From Saprospiraceae bacterium (GTDB lineage: Bacteria; Bacteroidota; Bacteroidia; Chitinophagales; Saprospiraceae), in the NCBI GenBank assembly GCA_016715105.1, contig JADKBO010000039.1, positions 1 to 33,552 on the forward strand: a stretch of DNA of 33,552 bases. Reading direction: 5' to 3'. Position 1 is the stretch's first letter. Every line of letters begins with the position of its first letter. Of the stretch, positions 28,636 through 33,552 are shown in pieces. Under the pieces are notes generated by a model, which saw nothing but the letters and a program-made list of their open reading frames with translations, was not told where the DNA came from and made no database searches. Both the position numbers and the translations under genes were made by a program.

Positions 28636-29186
28636 GCGCAATTAATAAGCTGAAGTGAAGAATTTAATAGATTAAGACCAGCACCATTTTGATCTGAGTT
28701 TGCAACACCATTTGCCAGACCTTTTATTATTTGAAAACCGTCAATAATATTTGAATTGGTATTGCTAATCACCGAAAATACATGATAGGAATTGTCAGAA
28801 TTATCTTCTTGCATCCCTAAATCACCTGATAAAATAGTAATATTTATTTGGGGATTTCTCTGACTTGATGAAGTTTCACTACCATTAAAGCCACCTAGGA
28901 TGTTAAATTTTCCTATAAGATTTGACAGGTTATTATGAAATGTCTTTGTGCGTTGATCAATTGGGCTGTAGTTCCCTAATTCATCAGATACTGGATAATA
29001 TGTACCCGCGGCGACCCAGATTTCCTGCTCAACAGCACTATCAATTGCCATCTGTAAATCTGTGTATGCATTGGCCCAGCTAGTCCCATTATTGGCACCA
29101 GTAGCATCGTTTTTCACATAAACTTGTCCACTTACATTAAACACGAAAGTTACCACAATAGAAAACAAGAGCAAGTAATTTTTCAT
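28626..29186 (-). CDS. Secreted beta-helix protein, N-terminal part (frameshifted at A8 tract)
   Basis: I prefer the ATG at 29186 (MKNYLLLFSIVVTFVFNVSG, a signal peptide) over the ATG at 29213, because the paralog at 32045 starts with the same MKNYLLLF and the extra upstream codons are not hydrophobic. After cleavage comes QVYVKNDATGANNGTSWANA, the opening of the beta-helix family, then IWVAAGTYYPVSDELGNYSP and GGFNGSETSSSQR. The frame stops at 28626 (LINCAFF). On the minus strand the tract is TTTTTTTT; with seven T the frame continues into the main part. The N-terminus and the upstream sequence closely match the paralog at 30510-32045. Confidence 0.7.
   Translation of the reverse strand: MKNYLLLFSIVVTFVFNVSGQVYVKNDATGANNGTSWANAYTDLQMAIDSAVEQEIWVAAGTYYPVSDELGNYSPIDQRTKTFHNNLSNLIGKFNILGGFNGSETSSSQRNPQINITILSGDLGMQEDNSDNSYHVFSVISNTNSNIIDGFQIIKGLANGVANSDQNGAGLNLLNSSLQLINCAFF
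28628..28635. repeat. A8 homopolymer inside a coding region (frame-deciding)
   Basis: Eight A on the plus strand (eight T in the coding strand) put the two halves of the beta-helix gene out of frame; seven would join them. It may be a sequencing error or a slippage-prone switch. Confidence 0.6.
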
Positions 29187-29588
29187 AGCCCCCAACATTA
29201 AGGATTGATACAAAAATTTTTTATAAAAAAGGGCCTTTCAGCAAATCTTATCAGCAAAAAGGGTCAAACAAATCTGGTCGTTTTGGGCCTTTTGTCCATC
29301 ACCATTGATTTGTATAGCTATAAACTTAATGTATTTTTCGGAAAAAATTTTAATAATTTTCCAAATAGAACATATTTTTTATTTCAGCATATTTAAAATA
29401 TTGTTTTACAATTATAAACATAGCGTAAAATATTTTAATGTGTCATGAAAGTTGTGGAACAAAAAGGCTTAGCCTTCGGCCTTCCCACTGACCTTAGCCC
29501 ACAACATCAACCCCACATCCACTATAGAACGGTGATTGAGCAGAAACTCCATATACACGTGTAAATCACTGAGGACGGTGATTAGGGT
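29187..29588. repeat. Duplicated upstream segment, copy 2 (matches 32046-32447)
   Basis: This segment upstream of the beta-helix gene matches the one upstream of its paralog at roughly nine of ten positions by eye. An identical run of 60 nt lies at 29278-29337 and 32138-32197. The first part is non-coding (5' region of the beta-helix gene). The last 120 nt are the remnant of the membrane-protein gene. The repeat holds the segment aaaggccc twice, and its function is unknown. No clear TAnnTTTG promoter is shared by both copies. Confidence 0.75.
29469..29588 (-). pseudogene. 3' fragment of the 334-aa membrane-protein gene
   Basis: The minus-strand frame reads LITVLSDLHVYMEFLLNHRS, then DVGLMLWAKVSGKAEG and TAA at 29469-29471. 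It matches the last 40 or so residues of the protein encoded at 32327-33331, and homology ends abruptly at about 29588. There is no start and no rest of the gene. It marks the edge of the duplicated block. Confidence 0.75.
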
Positions 29589-30071
29589 CTATAGACTTCA
29601 AACTTCCTTAAAAAAAAGTTCACTTTGCTTTTAATGAGTATTTCTTGTCGTATCCCTTATTCCATTTTAAAAATCATTCAGTGAAATAGATATTTTAATT
29701 CTAATTTTTGCTATAAATAACCGTTTTGAGAAACAGAAATACATATTTGAACTTCCAGGATCAATTAATTTCAAGGACTTTGATATTTTAAATATCAGGT
29801 TGATGGAAGCTTATTTTCCAAATTTTGATTCAAAGATTTGGCAGATTTTGAATCTTTGAGAGAATAAAATGACAAAAAATTGATTGGTCATTATTTGATA
29901 AATACTTGGCGGTTTTCGATATGTAGGTGCTAAATAAAAGGGTTAATAGTTTAGGGTTTAAAAATATAATTTTAAACTTTTTTGAAATTTTAAATATGCA
30001 GGCAGAACAAATCGTACTATCTGCATATTTTAAAAATTTTTCATTTACATTTTATCTCCCTTTTTCTTTTC
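29589..30071. other. Intergenic region without a recognisable gene
   Basis: About 480 nt of AT-rich sequence between the duplication edge and the small membrane-protein gene. I see no coding frame on either strand. It holds two inverted repeats: CAAAGATT/AATCTTTG (29831-29858) and the longer AAATATGCAG/CTGCATATTT (29992-30030). Confidence 0.5.
29992..30030 (-). terminator. Inverted repeat, possible terminator after the small membrane protein
   Basis: AAATATGCAG (29992-30001) and CTGCATATTT (30021-30030) pair perfectly over a 19-nt loop, and the flanking TTTTAAA/TTTAAAA can extend the stem. It lies about 40 nt after the stop of the minus-strand ORF at 30072 and is followed there by an AT-rich run. 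Confidence 0.35.
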
Positions 30072-30284
30072 TTAAAGTAATTCGAGAAAAATAGTAAGAA
30101 AACAAAGTATTAAGGAAGGTACAATATTTCTAATATATTCTGCAATCAGGATTTTAGCATCTACATCTAACCCAATATAGGATAATGAAAGTGAGAAAAA
30201 AGCAAAGGATAAGAAATAGAGTGCAATTTTACTTATATCAATTTTCATTCGTTTAATATTATTGATCCCTGAATTCAAATGCAT
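30072..30284 (-). CDS. Small putative membrane protein
   Basis: Family not recognised. The frame encodes 70 residues from the ATG at 30284, or 58 from the ATG at 30248 (MKIDISKIALYFLSF), which starts directly before the first hydrophobic stretch and may be the real start. Two membrane segments are visible, ALYFLSFAFFSLSLSYIGL and RNIVPSLILCFLTIFLELL, with a short charged loop between (DVDAKILIAEYIRN). It stands alone between the two beta-helix genes, with intergenic sequence on both sides. The predicted two-helix topology and a hairpin after the stop favour a real gene, but random AT-rich sequence also tends to give hydrophobic ORFs. Confidence 0.4.
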   Translation of the reverse strand: MHLNSGINNIKRMKIDISKIALYFLSFAFFSLSLSYIGLDVDAKILIAEYIRNIVPSLILCFLTIFLELL

Positions 30285-30398
30285 TCAAAAGTAAATTTAT
30301 CAGTCCACTTAATTTTAAAAGAGTAATTTTAATAAATAATTAAAATTATGAATATTTTTTTAACCCCAACTTTTATATTGTTAATTTTAATATATTTT

Positions 30399-30430
30399 TA
30401 ATATTTAAAGGTATTGAAAATCATCAAGAT
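30399..30430. repeat. Short intergenic repeat, copy 2 (first copy at 24254-24285)
   Basis: The segment taatatttaaaggtattgaa and its flank match 24254-24285 with three differences by eye. It lies about 80 nt after the stop of the 30510 gene. Confidence 0.45.
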
Positions 30431-30450
30431 ATTAATAACTACGATTAACC

Positions 30451-30488
30451 TTATAAAAGCTTCTGGTCTAACTAGAAGAATTTTATAA
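30451..30488 (-). terminator. Hairpin after the beta-helix gene, probable terminator
   Basis: TTATAAAA (30451-30458) pairs with TTTTATAA (30481-30488), and CTTCT (30460-30464) with AGAAG (30474-30478), around a 9-nt loop, with a small bulge. It starts about 20 nt after the stop codon of the gene ending at 30510. A long T-run on the minus strand is lacking, so the call is tentative. Confidence 0.4.
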
Positions 30489-30509
30489 GCTTTTCTATTA
30501 CAAAAAATC

Positions 30510-32045
30510 TTACATTTTCTTCACCAAAAAACTTACATTTTCATCAATTACCAAAGTCCCTGGAGCCAGCATGCGCAAAGGCAATTCTGGCTTGATGCAA
30601 TTGCTGTGGATCATGATAGCGCCATTGTATCGATTAGGCGGATTAAAACCAGTATTCCAATTAGCCTCATCATACCAATCATCTCCTGGTCCATTAAATT
30701 CATAAGATAATGGCAGACTGTACTCATAAGCGCCTATGTCCCAGCCACCTCCTTGAGGCCGAGGTTGACCTAAAAGATCAGTTGTGGGAACTGCTCCTGA
30801 ACTTGTTCCGCTATTTATAGCTTGAGAGGATAATGAAACGTTTAAATCTGCTGGTGCGTTGACAAATAGCGGATCTTTATTCAACACAGCATTAAGTATT
30901 TCTAAACTTGTTAAAGGTCCTGGTTTTATGGAATTCCTTATACTGGGTATTGGATTTAATCCTATTTTAACTATTTCAATATTGTTTTCCCATAAAATTG
31001 AATTTATTATAAACAACCTTAGATTTTCAGAAATGATATTCCCACCTGTATTGGTATTGTAAGCCATTGTAGTATTATAAATTCTAGAATCAGCAAGCTG
31101 ATTATTTGGACTACTCATAAAAATGGAGCTGGCAAATTTGCTTTCGTTCAATTTAAATATATTGTTGTTATATGTATGGTAGCTTAAGTTAGCGGAATAA
31201 ACAGCACCCCCGGTATCAGCCGCAAAATTATTTTCAATGATACAATTTCCAATTTGAAAATGAAAGTAGGTTGAAGGAGAGCCTTTTTTGCCATGATTTG
31301 CTATATATACAGCACCTCCATTGTGGTCTGCTTTATTTCCATTAAAATGTGAATTCTTAAATGATACCTCAGAAAATTCGCTGTAAGAAAAGCCACCATT
31401 TTCGTCACAAAAATTATTACTCCCAACACAATCCAAAAGTCTGTAAGCATAACACTGTGTGGCAAAGATTCCACCCCCACGTAAGACAGCATGGTTATCC
31501 CGGAATTCACAATATTCAAAACTTATAAAAGAAGAATCGGCATAAATTGCGCCGCCACTCATCTGTGACGAATCTGCTCCACTTGCATTTCCATTGATAA
31601 AGGATATGTGATCAAATATTTTTGCTCCTTGCCTATTGATGTAAAACAAATGGTAAACGTTGTCTGATGAATCGCTAGGATTGCCAATGTCTCCATCTAT
31701 TACGGTAACATTGCTTGTAAAGTCCCTTTGTGCCAATGAACTGTCGCAACCTGCAAAACCTCCATAAATTCTTCTGTGAAGTTTATGTGGATCATGAAAA
31801 GTTTTGGTTCTTGGATCTAGCGGACTATAATTCCCAGAAGTGTCAGATTGAGGATAATAGTTGCCTGCAGCCACCCATATTTGCCCTGAAAATCCACTAT
31901 CTAATGCCATCTGCAAATCGGTATACGCATTGATCCAACTTGTCCCATTATTGGCACCCGTTGCGTCGTGTTTTACATACACTTGTCCATTCAACTTGAA
32001 CACAAAACAGACCACCATAAAAAACAAAAGTAAGTAATTTTTCAT
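30510..32045 (-). CDS. Secreted parallel beta-helix protein (paralog of 25790-29186)
   Basis: The 511-residue product starts at the ATG at 32045 (MKNYLLLFFMVVCFVFKLNG, signal peptide); an ATG at 32057 would add only MLKS. After cleavage comes QVYVKHDATGANNGTSWINA and IWVAAGNYYPQSDTSGNYSP, then a single beta-helix module with GGAIYADSSF, GGGIFATQC, GGAVYIANH and GGAVYSANL turns, resembling chlamydial Pmp-type repeats. DIGAYEYSLP closes the module, and a C-terminal domain (DDWYDEANWNTGFNPPNRYN) follows, ending VSFLVKKM. No sorting domain is visible. It is half the length of its neighbour because it has one module instead of two. Its frame is intact. Transcription is probably independent of the membrane-protein gene, given the 269-nt gap upstream. 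Confidence 0.8.
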   Translation of the reverse strand: MKNYLLLFFMVVCFVFKLNGQVYVKHDATGANNGTSWINAYTDLQMALDSGFSGQIWVAAGNYYPQSDTSGNYSPLDPRTKTFHDPHKLHRRIYGGFAGCDSSLAQRDFTSNVTVIDGDIGNPSDSSDNVYHLFYINRQGAKIFDHISFINGNASGADSSQMSGGAIYADSSFISFEYCEFRDNHAVLRGGGIFATQCYAYRLLDCVGSNNFCDENGGFSYSEFSEVSFKNSHFNGNKADHNGGAVYIANHGKKGSPSTYFHFQIGNCIIENNFAADTGGAVYSANLSYHTYNNNIFKLNESKFASSIFMSSPNNQLADSRIYNTTMAYNTNTGGNIISENLRLFIINSILWENNIEIVKIGLNPIPSIRNSIKPGPLTSLEILNAVLNKDPLFVNAPADLNVSLSSQAINSGTSSGAVPTTDLLGQPRPQGGGWDIGAYEYSLPLSYEFNGPGDDWYDEANWNTGFNPPNRYNGAIMIHSNCIKPELPLRMLAPGTLVIDENVSFLVKKM

Positions 32046-32447
32046 AGACTTCAACATTTAAGGATTGATACAAATTTTTCAAAAATAAAAGGGCCTTTTC
32101 AGCAAAACTTATCAGCAAAAAGGGTCAACAAATCTGTTCGTTTTGGGCCTTTTGTCCATCACCATTGATTTGTATAGCTATAAACTTAATGTATTTTGGA
32201 AAAACATTTTAATAATTTTCCAAATAGTACATATTTTTTATTTCAGCATATGTAAAATATTATTTTACAATTATAAACATAGGGTAAAAATTTTCATGTG
32301 TCATGAAAGTTATGGAACAAAAAGGCTTAGCCTTCGGCCTTCCCACTGACCCTAGCCCACAACATCGACCCCACATTCACAAAAGAACGGTGATTGAGCG
32401 GGAACTCCGTATACACGTGTAAAACGCTGAGGACAGTGATCAGGGTG
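32046..32447. repeat. Duplicated upstream segment, copy 1 (matches 29187-29588)
   Basis: It covers the gap between the beta-helix gene and the membrane-protein gene and the last 120 nt of the latter. Copy 2 lies upstream of the second beta-helix gene. TATTTTTG (complement of 32080-32087) fits TAnnTTTG, but its spacing to the next TTG (15 nt) is short and the match is not kept in copy 2. Confidence 0.7.
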
Positions 32448-33331
32448 ATGCCCAGTCGAATGTCTATGAGGTGGATGGTGATGGAGGCCAGCCAGATGAA
32501 AATAGACGTAAACAACCAACGTTTGGGTATTTGATGCCATTTGATGACGTTGGTTTTGGAGAACCAATTGAGGTAGTGGTAGGTGTAGGCAAAGGCTATG
32601 AATCCCTGGATGCGGATGCCTAGGGCGGAGTCCAGAACAAAAGTAGAGCCATCTGTGCCGTAGAAGAGGTAATTGAGATTGAGGTTGATGTTGTAAAAAT
32701 TGCTTTCTAAGAATAAATTTTGGACAAAGGGGTTGACGAGTGGTTTGGGATTGGTCGGCAAGAGGAAAAAGGCCACATTACACAATATGAAAAAGAAAAA
32801 GGAAATCATGCCCCAGTTGCTTTTCTTTTTGAGTGCACCTTCCAGAATAAAATTGCCCGTAAAAATTGTTGTGTGAATGAGCGTGGGGATGAGTAAACAC
32901 AACAAAAAAACCAGGTATTCTAGTCTAGCCATGAAAATCAAAACTAGGGCCAAGCCGATGATGAGTAAAGATGACCAAATGGGCAACTTATCTTGAATGG
33001 TAATTGCGGCAACCGTAAACGCTCCAAGGAGTAACAAAGGATAAGCAGACGCGAAAAGGGTCTGTAGGTTTTGGTTTTCGCCCAAAAACTCTACAGCAAG
33101 TGTGTAACCAACGCCAAGCATGGAAACGAGGATAAAAATAGATATCCAAGTTTTGGAGGAAATGAAGAAGTCGCGTTCTTTGAGCCAGGCGATTTCGGTC
33201 ATGTAATGCAAAGGACCCAAAACGATGTAACTGAATAAAAATAGCTCAAAAGGGAAAGTCCTGGCTACCAGAAATGAAAATGCCATCAGCGCTATGTTGA
33301 TGGCATCTATATTTTTGACACTTAGTTCCAA
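32327..33331 (-). CDS. Polytopic membrane protein of unknown function
   Basis: The 334-residue protein has about eight to nine hydrophobic segments, at about 11-40, 61-80, 92-112, 117-134, 136-158, 172-191, 240-258 and 273-309. Histidines sit in or near the membrane: H42 in LGPLHYMTEIAW, H153, H252 in YTYHYLNWF, H287 and H305 in VLHVYTEF, plus H266 and H314 in loops. Membrane His/Glu/Asp clusters suggest a metal-dependent membrane enzyme; a distant likeness to Brp/Blh-type oxygenases is possible, but I do not recognise the family. There is no exosortase Cys-Arg-His arrangement. The ATG at 33331 lies 6 nt after the stop of the IPTL-tailed gene, so the two are probably co-transcribed. A fragment of its 3' end is repeated at 29469-29588. 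Confidence 0.75.
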   Translation of the reverse strand: MELSVKNIDAINIALMAFSFLVARTFPFELFLFSYIVLGPLHYMTEIAWLKERDFFISSKTWISIFILVSMLGVGYTLAVEFLGENQNLQTLFASAYPLLLLGAFTVAAITIQDKLPIWSSLLIIGLALVLIFMARLEYLVFLLCLLIPTLIHTTIFTGNFILEGALKKKSNWGMISFFFFILCNVAFFLLPTNPKPLVNPFVQNLFLESNFYNINLNLNYLFYGTDGSTFVLDSALGIRIQGFIAFAYTYHYLNWFSKTNVIKWHQIPKRWLFTSIFIWLASITIHLIDIRLGITLITVLSVLHVYTEFPLNHRSFVNVGSMLWARVSGKAEG

Positions 33332-33337
33332 GTGTTA

Positions 33338-33552
33338 TTATGATTTAATTTTGGCTAATCTGATGTATTGCTCATTCACCATCACTACGCCAAAAATGGT
33401 GGTGAGTAAACCCAGAATGATGATACCCCATTGGCCCATGGTTGGTATGGGAGCTGGTGCTGCAATGACCAATGGTGCGGAAATAAAGTTGCCATTGTCT
33501 GTTGCTGTAACAAAAGGTCCGCCGACTGGACCAAAATCAAAGGTTTCTAAAG
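33338..33552 (-). CDS. C-terminus of an IPTL-CTERM-like tailed protein (5' end outside window)
   Basis: The last 70 codons run from the window edge (first full codon at 33550) to TAA at 33338-33340. The visible part is Gly/Pro-rich, then has a C-terminal tail with IPTMGQWG, a transmembrane helix (IIILGLLTTIFGVV) and a short basic end (RLAKIKS). That is the layout of IPTLxxWG-CTERM sorting signals, known from exosortase-processed surface proteins. The protein is probably exported and membrane-held or cleaved at this tail. What the main domain is cannot be seen. Confidence 0.65.
   Translation of the reverse strand, partial: LETFDFGPVGGPFVTATDNGNFISAPLVIAAPAPIPTMGQWGIIILGLLTTIFGVVMVNEQYIRLAKIKS

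Noticed and set aside
29205..29396. Plus-strand ORF found also at 32143-32349 (both with LLSITIDLYSYKLNVF)
   Set aside because: The match only reflects the duplicated upstream DNA; the reading frames diverge at both ends and neither has a plausible start region.
29779..29860. Small inverted repeats as regulatory sites
   Set aside because: AT-only short stems are expected by chance in such AT-rich DNA; no gene start is close.
32327..33331. Exosortase for the IPTL-like tail
   Set aside because: No Cys-x-G with later Arg and His in the expected membrane positions; the two Cys lie in hydrophobic stretches without the motif.

Overview
The window suggests an AT-rich member of the Bacteroidota, probably of the Saprospiraceae/Chitinophagales kind. 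The signs are a type IX secretion (T9SS) type-A C-terminal sorting domain, a giant HYR-like CGN repeat protein, fibronectin-III proteins, GGAIY-type parallel beta-helix proteins and Bacteroidota-style spacing without clear Shine-Dalgarno sequences. No rRNA, tRNA, CRISPR array or housekeeping gene was seen. Every real gene lies on the minus strand, so the window reads from right to left; the one exception is a decayed transposase.

Region 33552-32327: the 3' end of a gene whose product ends in an IPTL-CTERM-like tail, then a polytopic membrane protein of 334 residues. Region 32326-25672: two paralogous secreted beta-helix proteins made by a segmental duplication. The duplicate carries a fragment of the membrane-protein gene, a strongly conserved upstream segment and a leftover copy of the paralog's C-terminus. 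Region 25671-24151: a dead IS4-type transposase bracketed by direct repeats of about 53 bp, then a possible promoter.

Region 24150-1: a tightly packed seven-gene unit with gaps of at most 11 nt and two 4-nt overlaps. In order of transcription it encodes (1) a giant HYR-type repeat protein of about 3150 aa, (2) a surface protein of about 795 aa with a T9SS sorting domain, (3) an outer-membrane beta-barrel, (4) a large beta-rich exported protein of 1088 aa, (5) a fibronectin-III protein, (6) a protein of about 1595 aa that joins fibronectin-III, a zincin-like metallopeptidase (HELAHG) and a C-terminal nuclease-like domain (D...ECK), and (7) a small intracellular-looking protein 4 nt downstream that is a candidate immunity protein. 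I read this as a polymorphic-toxin locus with dedicated cell-surface components. The toxin reading rests on motifs and gene order; joint action of the seven products is inference.

Many of these genes are interrupted by single-base frameshifts, at about twelve points and often in short homopolymers. Removing or adding one base at each restores uninterrupted frames. I therefore describe the broken pieces as parts of single genes. Sequencing or assembly error is the simplest explanation, but true decay or slippage cannot be excluded by eye.
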